From contig CANEGO010000004.1 of NCBI GenBank assembly GCA_947427095.1, forward strand, positions 1-64,000: a stretch of DNA of 64,000 nucleotides, written 5' to 3'. A program made the position numbers and the translations under genes. Positions within the stretch are counted from its first letter, which is position 1. Each line of letters opens with the position of its first letter. Below the pieces are notes generated by a model. It searched no databases and was not told the origin of the DNA. It saw only the letters and a list, made by a program, of their open reading frames with translations. Below are positions 10,800 through 19,571 of this stretch, one piece after another. The DNA comes from an uncultured Clostridium sp. GTDB taxonomy: Bacteria; Bacillota_I; Bacilli_A; RF39; UBA660.

Positions 10800-11279
10800 T
10801 TATAGCTCCATTATTAAAGCTTCATAAAGAAGATCAACTAAATGATATGAAGGCTCTAAATTATATTTTTTAATAAGATTATCAAATACATCAAAAGTAA
10901 CATCTAGTCCTAGATAATCAAAAACCGAATACTTTTCATTATCCAAATTACTTAAATAATCTTTTGTATACTCATTATCTATTATTAATAACGGTAAATC
11001 CCCTATAAATTTTTTAAATTTACTCATGATTATTTTGGTATTTTTAACATATTTAAATGAATCATTATCATAATCAATCATATTTAAAATATCTGGAATA
11101 TTAATAAGTGATTTGTCCAACCTATAATCAAACCTTTCTTCTAATTTAATTCCATTTATTTTTAACGCAGAAAGCTGTGCTACATCTCCCTTTTTAGAAT
11201 TTGAGCTAGTGGGAATAATTTCTAAAATTACATATTTACTATTTTTCAAATCCATTTTATCACCTTTTCTTGTCATCAT
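10800..11279 (-). CDS. Hypothetical protein, possible degenerate DnaQ-like exonuclease fold
   Basis: N-terminal VILEIIPTSSNSKKGDVAQLSALKI resembles DEDD exonuclease Exo I layout without acidic catalytic residues. Confidence 0.4.
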   Translation of the reverse strand: MMTRKGDKMDLKNSKYVILEIIPTSSNSKKGDVAQLSALKINGIKLEERFDYRLDKSLINIPDILNMIDYDNDSFKYVKNTKIIMSKFKKFIGDLPLLIIDNEYTKDYLSNLDNEKYSVFDYLGLDVTFDVFDNLIKKYNLEPSYHLVDLLYEALIMEL

Positions 11280-12111
11280 TATAGTTTTCTAAAAAGTTAT
11301 GTCTTTTACCTTTCGTTTTGTAACATCTCATCATGTCAAGGTTAACGTTTTCCGTTGCCCTAAATATATTATAAGGAATAAATTTACTCTTTTTTTCTAA
11401 ACTCTCTATTAGTTTTTTTATTTCTATTCTCTTTGAATTCTCGTTTTTTTCATACGTGTTTTTTTCCGTAAAGCGACAAGCACAATTTAAAAATAATAAT
11501 TCATTATATTTTGCCCACGCTTTTATATCTCGCTCTCTAATCAAGTAAAGTGGTCTTATAAGTTCCATATCATCAAAGTTATCACTATGCAGTTTAGGCA
11601 TCATACCCTTTATTTCACCACCATAAATAATACTTAATAAAGTAGTTTCAATAACATCATCGAAATGATGACCCAATGCTATTTTATTACATCCTAAATT
11701 TTTAGCGTAAGAATAAAGGCATCCCCTTCTCATCCTAGCACATAAATAACATGGAGACCCATCCTCTAATTTATAAACACTATCAAATATATCAGATTCA
11801 AAAATATCTATATCAATATTCATAAGTCTAGCATTATCTATAATTAGTTTTCTATTTTCCTTATTGTAACCTGGATCCATAACAATATATTTAGCATCAA
11901 AATTTACTTTTCCGTGTTTTTTTAGTTCTTCTATACATTTAGCAAGTAAAAAGGAATCCTTTCCCCCTGATATACATACGGCCACTTTATCTCCTTCATT
12001 GATTAATTCATAATCTCTTATGGCACGAGTGAAAGGCCGCCATATTTCTTTTCTAAATCTAACTATTATACTACGTTCTATTTCCTTATAATCTTTCATT
12101 AAAAACATCAC
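11260..12111 (-). CDS. TtcA/TilS-like PP-loop ATPase (tRNA 2-thiolation family)
   Basis: PP-loop CISGGKDSFLL; CYLCARMRRGCLYSYAKNLGCNKIALGHHFDDVIETTLL. Confidence 0.88.
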   Translation of the reverse strand: MMFLMKDYKEIERSIIVRFRKEIWRPFTRAIRDYELINEGDKVAVCISGGKDSFLLAKCIEELKKHGKVNFDAKYIVMDPGYNKENRKLIIDNARLMNIDIDIFESDIFDSVYKLEDGSPCYLCARMRRGCLYSYAKNLGCNKIALGHHFDDVIETTLLSIIYGGEIKGMMPKLHSDNFDDMELIRPLYLIRERDIKAWAKYNELLFLNCACRFTEKNTYEKNENSKRIEIKKLIESLEKKSKFIPYNIFRATENVNLDMMRCYKTKGKRHNFLENYNDDKKR

Positions 12112-12191
12112 CAGATTTCTATTTATAATTTTAACATATATTTGAGTTTTTAAAAACTTAAATACGACATATTATTTATTAGGAGGTAAAA

Positions 12192-12722
12192 ATGAATTTA
12201 AAAAAATTAAAAACAATTGGGGTTATAATGGCATTCTTCCTTGCATTTCCACTTCATTTTTTATATGATAAAGTCCCAAGCTTTATAACAAGTATAATAG
12301 CGCCAGTTAATGAAAGCATTATAGAACATATGAAAATATTATTCGGATCAATATTAGTATCTGGCGTAATTCAAAAGATAATAGTAAAAATAAAACACTT
12401 ACCATATAGAAACATTTGTATTTCAAACGTAATTGCGGGAATATCTTCAATACCAATATTTTTATCTTTTTATTTGCCAATATATTATACTATAGGGGAA
12501 ATTTTACCCCTTACTATATTTATTATGTTTATCGTAATCATAATTTCGCAAATAATAACTTATTACATTTCAAATAAAAATAAGGATCTAAAAATGGAAA
12601 ACTTAGCAATAATTTTCGTAGTTTTAATATATATTACGTTTGGATTATTAACATACTTTCCACCCAAAGCAGATTTATTTAAAGATCCTTTAACTAATCA
12701 TTACGGAATAAAAAATAATTAG
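12192..12722 (+). CDS. Polytopic membrane protein of unknown function
   Basis: AGGAGG SD, 5 or so hydrophobic segments. Confidence 0.6.
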   Translation: MNLKKLKTIGVIMAFFLAFPLHFLYDKVPSFITSIIAPVNESIIEHMKILFGSILVSGVIQKIIVKIKHLPYRNICISNVIAGISSIPIFLSFYLPIYYTIGEILPLTIFIMFIVIIISQIITYYISNKNKDLKMENLAIIFVVLIYITFGLLTYFPPKADLFKDPLTNHYGIKNN

Positions 12723-12802
12723 TAACCAAATATGATCATTAAAATTATTATTATCAATATAAATATAATCATCCACTTAAATCTTACAAGTGCATGATAC
12801 AT
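12719..12802 (-). CDS. Candidate small membrane peptide (27 aa MYHALVRFKWMIIFILIIIILMIIFGY)
   Basis: Read directly; no clear SD; convergent overlap with stop of 12192..12722. Confidence 0.25.
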   Translation of the reverse strand: MYHALVRFKWMIIFILIIIILMIIFGY

Positions 12803-12830
12803 ATAAAGGCAACAAAAAAATAGTTAGCGA

Positions 12831-13448
12831 TTATTTTAAATCACTAACTACTTTTTTTAAAAATCCCTTATTACCTTTTTTTGATTCAGTAAGATAACGA
12901 ATTACTACAATAACACTTCCTAAAAAGGCAACTAACATATCCTCCATAGTATCAAATACTCCAGTAGTAAGATGATGTTGTACATCCATCTTCAAAAAAA
13001 CAAAAGAGCCAAATTCTATAAACTCCCAAATGGAAGCAACCATAAGCGTAAAGCAAATAATAAATAGTGAGTTAAACCATTTGTTTTTTTCTTTATAAAC
13101 GCCAAACCAGTTCATAACAACTAAAGCAAGCACGGAAGTTAATACACCTGATAAAAAATGTGCAAATAAATCATACCACCAAGTCAAATTATATAAATTA
13201 ACAACACTTCCAAAAAACTGAGCCAAAATGATGAATAATATATAAACTAATTCCATTTCATCAGTTATTTTAATATTAAATATTTTAGCAATTATTCTTG
13301 GCAACAAAAGAACAAGACCAACAGTTATATCGCCAAGTAATCTATCATATGCCATTTGATTTATATCTTTAACAAAGAAACAAACCGAAGCAAGTGTAAA
13401 TAAAAATATTAAAGTATTATTTAACCTTTTCATTTGCATCCTCCCCAT
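12831..13448 (-). CDS. Membrane protein, YjdF/DUF2238-like
   Basis: WWYDLFAHFLSG ... SIWEFIEFGS ... GVFDTMEDMLVAFLG. Confidence 0.6.
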   Translation of the reverse strand: MGRMQMKRLNNTLIFLFTLASVCFFVKDINQMAYDRLLGDITVGLVLLLPRIIAKIFNIKITDEMELVYILFIILAQFFGSVVNLYNLTWWYDLFAHFLSGVLTSVLALVVMNWFGVYKEKNKWFNSLFIICFTLMVASIWEFIEFGSFVFLKMDVQHHLTTGVFDTMEDMLVAFLGSVIVVIRYLTESKKGNKGFLKKVVSDLK

Positions 13449-13803
13449 ACAAAACAGTACTTGCGCTTCCTATATTTTTTATTATACGATAATATGTTTT
13501 TAATTTTTCAAAAACTTCATCAGGTAATTCATCAAGATTTTCATTTCTTATCAACGCTTCTCTGATATACCTAAAAAAATCATTTGCAAATAACTCTTCA
13601 TAAGGATAAAACTTTTCTTCTATTAAAATATCTCTATCTATTCTTACCGAATTTAAAATGTTTATTATTTTTCTACAAAATAAATCATAATTTTTAATAG
13701 AAAGTTCATCTAACTCTTGTCTTACTAAATCATCATCAAATATTTTGTCGTACAATCCTTTTTCAAATTTATATTCCAATCTTTTTTTTAATTCGTCTGT
13801 CAT
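13417..13803 (-). CDS. Hypothetical protein
   Basis: ORF overlapping its downstream neighbour and abutting galE (operon-like). Confidence 0.5.
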   Translation of the reverse strand: MTDELKKRLEYKFEKGLYDKIFDDDLVRQELDELSIKNYDLFCRKIINILNSVRIDRDILIEEKFYPYEELFANDFFRYIREALIRNENLDELPDEVFEKLKTYYRIIKNIGSASTVLYGEDANEKVK

Positions 13804-14804
13804 TTTCTAACCTCTTTTTTTACATAATTATAAGCATCAACACACATTTCTTCAATACTTTTCTCTGCTTTCCAGCCCAAAACTTTATAAGCATGCTCCG
13901 GATTAGCATAACAGGCATCAATATCCCCAGGTCTTCTTTCTTTTATCTCATATTTTACATCCACACCATTCACCCTTATAAAAGTATCTATTAAATCAAG
14001 TACGCTATATCCCTGACCAGTACCTAAATTATAAGCATCACAACCATTTTGGCTTAAAACTTTTTCTATCGCTTTAACATGACCTTTCGCTAAATCAACC
14101 ACGTGTATATAATCTCTTACACCAGTTCCATCATGGGTATCATAATCATTACCAAATACACCAAGACAATCTAATTCACCCGTTGCAACTTTAATAATAT
14201 ATGGCATCAAATTATTAGGTATACCATTTGGATTTTCTCCTATAAGGCCGGATTTATGAGCACCAATAGGATTAAAATATCTTAAAATAGCAATACTCCA
14301 TTCATTATCAGAATTATATAGGTCTCTTAACACTCCTTCAATAATTAGTTTGGTCGTTCCATATGGATTAGTTGTAGAAAGAGGAAAATCTTCTTTTATT
14401 GGCAATTCTTTAGGCTTACCATATACCGTTGCTGAAGAAGAAAACGCTATTTTTTTAACTCCAAATTTATTTGCGACTTCTAGCAAACTTAAAGTAGAAT
14501 CCAAATTATTTCTATAATACATAAGGGGTTTTGAAACTGATTCTCCAACTGCCTTAAAACCAGCAAAATGAATTATTGCATCTATCTTATTTTCCGTAAA
14601 TATCCTTGTTAGTATTTCTTTATCACAAACGTCACCTTCATAAAAACATACATTTTTGCCCGTTATCTTTTCTATATATCGTGCAACATCTTTCTTAGAG
14701 TTAGATAGATTATCAATAATAACTACATCATATCCTGCTTCTAATAATTCAACGCAAGTATGACTTCCAATAAAACCAGTTCCACCAGTTACTAATATTT
14801 TCAT
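13800..14804 (-). CDS. galE: UDP-glucose 4-epimerase
   Basis: MKILVTGGTGFIGSHTCVELLEAGYDVVIIDNLSNSK; YGTTK-type active site (NPYGTTK). Confidence 0.95.
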   Translation of the reverse strand: MKILVTGGTGFIGSHTCVELLEAGYDVVIIDNLSNSKKDVARYIEKITGKNVCFYEGDVCDKEILTRIFTENKIDAIIHFAGFKAVGESVSKPLMYYRNNLDSTLSLLEVANKFGVKKIAFSSSATVYGKPKELPIKEDFPLSTTNPYGTTKLIIEGVLRDLYNSDNEWSIAILRYFNPIGAHKSGLIGENPNGIPNNLMPYIIKVATGELDCLGVFGNDYDTHDGTGVRDYIHVVDLAKGHVKAIEKVLSQNGCDAYNLGTGQGYSVLDLIDTFIRVNGVDVKYEIKERRPGDIDACYANPEHAYKVLGWKAEKSIEEMCVDAYNYVKKEVRK

Positions 14805-14850
14805 TTAATCACCTCTATTCTAATTATAACAGATAATTAAAAAAAAAATT

Positions 14851-15444
14851 CTATAAAGAACCTTTTATTTTACTAATCTTAGTTGTTCTCGAAAGCCAAT
14901 CTTCCTTTGACATTATCGTTTTATAATCATCAATCATGTTGCCTTTTTCACTTTTCCATGCATCTTTTATTATTTTATAAGGTTTAAAACCAAGTTTCTC
15001 TAAAACCCTCTTTGATTTGATATTTCCATCAGAATAACCGCAGATGATATTATCATAACCAATTTCATATAAATAATCCATTACACGAGAAGTTGCTTCA
15101 GGCATATAACCATTTCCCCAATAATTAGGATGTAAATTATATGCTATTTCTATTGTTTTACTATTTAAATCTTCAGTGGTTGTTAAAATATTACCAATAG
15201 GATCATCATTTAAATAAATAATCCAGTCAAACATATGAGCTTTCTTTGTCTTTTCATAATATTTTCTTTGACCTTTTTTAAACCAGGATTCTATATCACC
15301 CATTTCACCCTTGACAAGCTCACATTCTCCATCAATTCCCCTAAGTTTTTTAAAATCATATTCATAAACTTTTAAAAAATCATTTTTAGTACCCTTTTTT
15401 AATACTAATCTATCAGTAATTAATTCAACAGTTTCATAATTCAT
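14851..15444 (-). CDS. GNAT family N-acetyltransferase (RimJ/RimL-like)
   Basis: TDRLVLKKGTKNDF ... IAYNLHPNYWGNGYMPEATSRVMDYLYE ... NIKSKRVLEKLGFK. Confidence 0.9.
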   Translation of the reverse strand: MNYETVELITDRLVLKKGTKNDFLKVYEYDFKKLRGIDGECELVKGEMGDIESWFKKGQRKYYEKTKKAHMFDWIIYLNDDPIGNILTTTEDLNSKTIEIAYNLHPNYWGNGYMPEATSRVMDYLYEIGYDNIICGYSDGNIKSKRVLEKLGFKPYKIIKDAWKSEKGNMIDDYKTIMSKEDWLSRTTKISKIKGSL

Positions 15445-15642
15445 AACAACACCACCATACTTAATAATTTATATGGCTAACTCGCCATGTATGGTTATTT
15501 ATTATAACGTTTAAAATCACAATAATCAACAAAATTTTACATAAAATTTCATGTTTTTCGAAAGTCTTAAAAGTAATTAATTTTTTTTCAAAAAACACTT
15601 GATTAAACCTTATTTTCTTGCTATTATATTAGTGCAGTTCAT

Positions 15643-15719
15643 GGCGAGATAGCTCAGCTGGCTAGAGCGTTCGGTTCATACCCGAAAGGTCGTGGGTTCG
15701 ATCCCCTCTCTCGCTACCA
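15643..15719 (+). tRNA. tRNA-Met (anticodon CAT), CCA encoded
   Basis: Cloverleaf: acceptor GGCGAGA/TCTCGCT, anticodon arm TTCGG-TTCATAC-CCGAA, T arm GTGGGTTCGATCCCC, terminal ACCA. Confidence 0.95.
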
Positions 15720-15728
15720 TAGAAAAAT

Positions 15729-15755
15729 AACTAGATAGAGATATCTAGTTTTTTA
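15729..15755 (+). terminator. Intrinsic terminator after tRNA-Met
   Basis: AACTAGATA-gaga-TATCTAGTT followed by TTTTATT. Confidence 0.75.
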
Positions 15756-15793
15756 TTATCTCCACGACCTTTCATATAAATATATAATTTAAT

Positions 15794-16030
15794 ATGAATA
15801 ATGCCATAAATGAGTTAAAATATCTAAAATTTGAAGATATGTTGTGCATAATATTTGGAACGTTACGTTTTATAAACGTCTATAGTAATAGATTACAAGA
15901 AATTATAATAATTATAAAAACACCTCTTACAGAAAAAAAAGAACTTTACATAATAAAAGTCTTTGAAAACATGTTTTTAATAATTGGAGTTAGTTTTTTA
16001 TTTTATTTTCATAACTTAATTTATTCATAA
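15794..16030 (+). CDS. Small membrane protein, paralogue of 18289..18672
   Basis: LKYLKFEDMLCIIFG...YSNRLQE resembles LKQLKVEDFIWIIYI...YSNTLER. Confidence 0.5.
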   Translation: MNNAINELKYLKFEDMLCIIFGTLRFINVYSNRLQEIIIIIKTPLTEKKELYIIKVFENMFLIIGVSFLFYFHNLIYS

Positions 16031-16066
16031 AAAAACCTCATTTCTTTTGTACAAGAAATGGGGGTC
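16028..16066 (-). terminator. Intrinsic terminator for minus-strand small RNA
   Basis: CCCCATTTCTT-GTACAA-AAGAAATGAGG-TTTTTTT on minus strand. Confidence 0.75.
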
Positions 16067-16187
16067 ATATCATTAGCGCTGGTGTCATTTTTTTATAACT
16101 ATTATTACCCGCTAACAAAAGTGATAAAATTATGGTGATGTATCTGAAAACCTTTAACATAAGTTTCTTTTCTTCATCATTTACCAC
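16065..16187 (-). CDS. Candidate small hydrophobic peptide (VVNDEEKKLMLKVFRYITIILSLLLAGNNSYKKMTPALMI)
   Basis: Read directly; GTG at 16187 near purine-rich AAAGGATGGGAG, alternative ATG at 16160; lies in a ~210 nt promoter-to-terminator unit. Confidence 0.4.
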   Translation of the reverse strand: MVNDEEKKLMLKVFRYITIILSLLLAGNNSYKKMTPALMI

Positions 16188-16244
16188 CTCCCATCCTTTC
16201 AGTATTAAGAGGCTGACACCTAAGTATTTAAACATTCCTAATGC

Positions 16245-16273
16245 ATATTAACATATGCAAAATATTAATACAA
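16245..16273 (-). promoter_or_regulatory. Sigma-A-like promoter for 16.0-16.24 kb small transcript
   Basis: TTGTAT-17 nt-TAATAT on minus strand. Confidence 0.5.
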
Positions 16274-16438
16274 ATAACCTAAAATAATGTTTTTGTATAT
16301 AAAGTTATCAACAAAAATTAATTTTAATTATAATAAAAAAGTATTTTTTAAAGTTTAAACTCACAAAACATCTAAATTTTTAGCTAAAAAATTTTTTATT
16401 TTTTTAAAATAGTATTATAATTAAGTTAGAGGAACAAT

Positions 16439-16807
16439 ATGACTTATAAAGATATGTTAGATAAACTATCTAAATCTAAGTTTAGAAATAGTTTTAAATT
16501 AAAAGAAAAAGATATTAACTATATCAAAGAAAAAGGACCTTTAAAAATTAAGGAACATGCTTATGATTTTATTAATAAAAGACTAGCACCTGCCTTTATT
16601 CCAAACGATGGGAAACAAACGCTCATGAGGGGTCATCCAGTATTTATAGCACAACACGCCTGTGCTTGTTGCTGCCGTGGTTGTTTGGAAAAATGGCATA
16701 AAATACCTAAAGGAAGAAATCTTACTAGCAAAGAAATAGATTATATTGTAAATCTATTAATGCTGTGGATAAAAAAAGAATTACAGGAGGAAAAATGGAA
16801 TTATTAG
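16439..16807 (+). CDS. DUF4186 family protein
   Basis: HPVFIAQHACACCCRGCLEKWHKIPKGRNLT cysteine-rich signature. Confidence 0.8.
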   Translation: MTYKDMLDKLSKSKFRNSFKLKEKDINYIKEKGPLKIKEHAYDFINKRLAPAFIPNDGKQTLMRGHPVFIAQHACACCCRGCLEKWHKIPKGRNLTSKEIDYIVNLLMLWIKKELQEEKWNY

Positions 16808-17871
16808 ATATTTATGACGAAAAAGGAAATCATATAGGAACAGAAGAAAGAAAAATAGTACATCAAAAAGCTTTATGGCACAAAACAGTTCACTGCTGGC
16901 TTTATGATGAGTTAGGAAATGTATATTTTCAAATAAGAAAAGATGAAAAAACATTTTATACTACTGCATCAGGTCATGTTTCGTCTGGCGAAACTTTAAA
17001 TGAAGCATTTGGTCGTGAAATTAAAGAAGAATTAGGAATTGATATCGATTATGAAAAAGCTGAATTAATTGAAGTTGTTAGCTTTAAATTAGATAGAGAA
17101 AATAAAGATGGATCTTTCTTTAGAGATAGAGCTTTCGCTAACGTATTTGCTTACAAAATAGATAGTATTCCCACGTTTAATTTAGATCCTAACGAAGTAA
17201 TTGGCATTGTCAAAGTAAATGCAAAAGAAGCGTTAGAATTATTTAAAAAAGAAAGTGGTAAAATAAATGCTGAAATAATAAATTTAGATAATACCATAAC
17301 AAAAAGATTGGTAAATTTTAATGAATTTCTAGTAAACAAGGAAGAAACTGCTATAGGAAAATATAGAAAAGTTTTAGAGTTTGTTATTAATAAAAATTTA
17401 GAATATCTTAAAAACTTTATAAAAGAAAAACATGCTGGGCAAACTAGAAAGTAAGGTACACCATATTATGAACACCCTATTTCAGTTGCTGAAATTTTAA
17501 AAGAAAAAGGTTTTGGTTATGATTATTATGTTACAGCTCTTTTTCATGATTTATTAGAAGACACTAATGTAACAGAAAAAGAAATTAAAAATTTATCAAA
17601 CAATAATATATTAAATGCTGTTAAACTTCTTACTAAAGAAAAAGGATATGTAATGAAAAATTACATATCTAACATAGAAAAAAACGAACTTGCTAAGATG
17701 GTTAAATTATCAGATAGATTACATAACTTAACTGAAGGAGTTTACGCAGATAAAAACTGGCGACTAAAATATATCAAAGAAACAAAAAAATATTTCATAC
17801 CACTTTCTAAAAACACGCCTTTTGAAAAAGATATTAAAGAAGCCCTTGATGAACTTATAAAATCATTATAA
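16795..17871 (+). pseudogene. NUDIX hydrolase - HD domain fusion interrupted by a single in-frame TAA at 17452-17454
   Basis: NUDIX half 16795..17454 (GGAGG SD, GHVSSGETLNEAFGREIKEELGI) ends ...KHAGQTRK*; same frame continues GTPYYEHPISVAEILKEKG...ALFHDLLEDTN...KLSDRLHNL to 17871. Confidence 0.8.
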
Positions 17872-18243
17872 GTTCCTTTTTATATTCTCTATTTCTGTTT
17901 GCATAGCTCTAACCATCTTCTCTAGCATAGCAAGGGTTTCCTCGCTATCAGATTCATTATTTTGTGTATTATTATGATTATTATCAACCCCACTCATTTG
18001 TCCTGAAGAAGAGCTTGCAAAAGTATCGGCGTTATTTCTACCAGTTTCAGTAGATTCTCTTGGTTCTAATCCTCTTTCTTGCATTACTGCTCGGTAAAAA
18101 GCATTAGTTGCTAAAACTTGTGCAACAAGCATAAGCCAGTTACTTACCGCGTTTTGTTCATTAGCAGTCATATCGTCAATTAGTATATAACCTACTACAA
18201 CTGCGGATAAAGAAAATATTTTAGGAGGAATATTCGGTAACAA
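17866..18243 (-). CDS. Hypothetical membrane-associated protein
   Basis: ORF with N-terminal hydrophobic segments and low-complexity C-terminus. Confidence 0.5.
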   Translation of the reverse strand: MLPNIPPKIFSLSAVVVGYILIDDMTANEQNAVSNWLMLVAQVLATNAFYRAVMQERGLEPRESTETGRNNADTFASSSSGQMSGVDNNHNNTQNNESDSEETLAMLEKMVRAMQTEIENIKRNL

Positions 18244-18288
18244 AATAAAATCCCTCCCTACTATTTAATTATATTCAAAATAATTTTA

Positions 18289-18672
18289 TTAATTAAACGC
18301 AAGTTCTACGTCTATATCTTCATCTTCAATTGCTATGTATAAAAATATAATTCCGCTTATAAGAATAAGAAAAGAACCTACAAAAGAAAGTTTTGTTAAA
18401 CGTTTTTTTTCTTTTGTATCATAAGGTTTAAGACTTTTTACATCATCAAAGGAATCTTTCAAAAAGTAAGTATATACAATAACTAAAATAACAAATATAC
18501 TAATCATTATTTTTCTATACTTTTCCTTACTTTCATGATCATTATATAAAAAATATTTGCGTTCAAGAGTATTAGAATACAAACTGAAAATTATAATTCC
18601 AATATATATAATCCAAATAAAATCTTCTACTTTCAACTGTTTTAATCTTCTGTTTAATTCTTCATTCCACAT
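18289..18672 (-). CDS. Hypothetical small membrane protein
   Basis: ORF with 3 hydrophobic segments; resembles 15794..16030. Confidence 0.5.
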   Translation of the reverse strand: MWNEELNRRLKQLKVEDFIWIIYIGIIIFSLYSNTLERKYFLYNDHESKEKYRKIMISIFVILVIVYTYFLKDSFDDVKSLKPYDTKEKKRLTKLSFVGSFLILISGIIFLYIAIEDEDIDVELAFN

Positions 18673-18716
18673 ATTTAATTATATTAAAAAAGTTAAGAAA
18701 TTAATCTTAACTTTAC

Positions 18717-19571
18717 CTATTTTCTAAATATACTATATACTCTTCCCATTAATGCATAAAAAACCGGTGCTCTATAAACACTCTTAGGTTTTTCATCTTC
18801 TATCGCTCTTACTATTTGAACAACAATTGAATCCAACTTCTTTTTCTCAGCTAAGTTAAGTAAAAAGTGTTCCACATTATATAATTCCTTTTTTATATCT
18901 TTAAAATATAGGCCATTATCATACTTGCTATCTAATAAAACGTCATTAAATCCCGTACGATATAACCCTGGTTCTATTAACACTACTTTGACGTTTGTTC
19001 CCATCAAAAATAATTCTTTTTGAAGTGACTTAGTAATCATTGTTATACTTGCTTTAGTAGCAGAATAAACGCCCCCAAAAGGAATTGGAATGGTTCCTGC
19101 AAGCGATGACATAACAACTATTCTACCACTATCTTTATCCACCATTTGCCTTAGTACCAGCTGAAGTAATCGAAAAGATGAAAAAACATTAACTTCATAA
19201 CTTTCTCTTACCTTATCCATATCAGCTTCTATAATAGATCCACCAAGGGAAGTAGCAGCATTATTATATAAACAATCAACGTTTAAATCTAATGCCTTAT
19301 TTCTATCCTCCTTTTTTGTTATATCTATTTTCATAACCTTAATATTAGGAAATTGCCTAACTTTTTCTTCAACGTTTTTAGTCTCTTTTTCGGTATGACA
19401 AGTTAGATAAATATCATGTCCTCTTTCTGCTAAAGTAAGAGCTGTTAAATAAGCTATTCCACTTGTCGCTCCTGTTATTAATATTTTCATAAAAAAAATC
19501 ACCATTACTATGGTGACCATTTTAACTATTTTTATTCTTAAGTAACGCTTCAAATTTACCCAATATTTCAT
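18717..19571 (-). CDS. SDR family oxidoreductase (start probably 19490)
   Basis: MKILITGATSGIAYLTALTLAERGHDIYLTCHT; YSATK active site. Confidence 0.9.
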   Translation of the reverse strand: MKYWVNLKRYLRIKIVKMVTIVMVIFFMKILITGATSGIAYLTALTLAERGHDIYLTCHTEKETKNVEEKVRQFPNIKVMKIDITKKEDRNKALDLNVDCLYNNAATSLGGSIIEADMDKVRESYEVNVFSSFRLLQLVLRQMVDKDSGRIVVMSSLAGTIPIPFGGVYSATKASITMITKSLQKELFLMGTNVKVVLIEPGLYRTGFNDVLLDSKYDNGLYFKDIKKELYNVEHFLLNLAEKKKLDSIVVQIVRAIEDEKPKSVYRAPVFYALMGRVYSIFRK

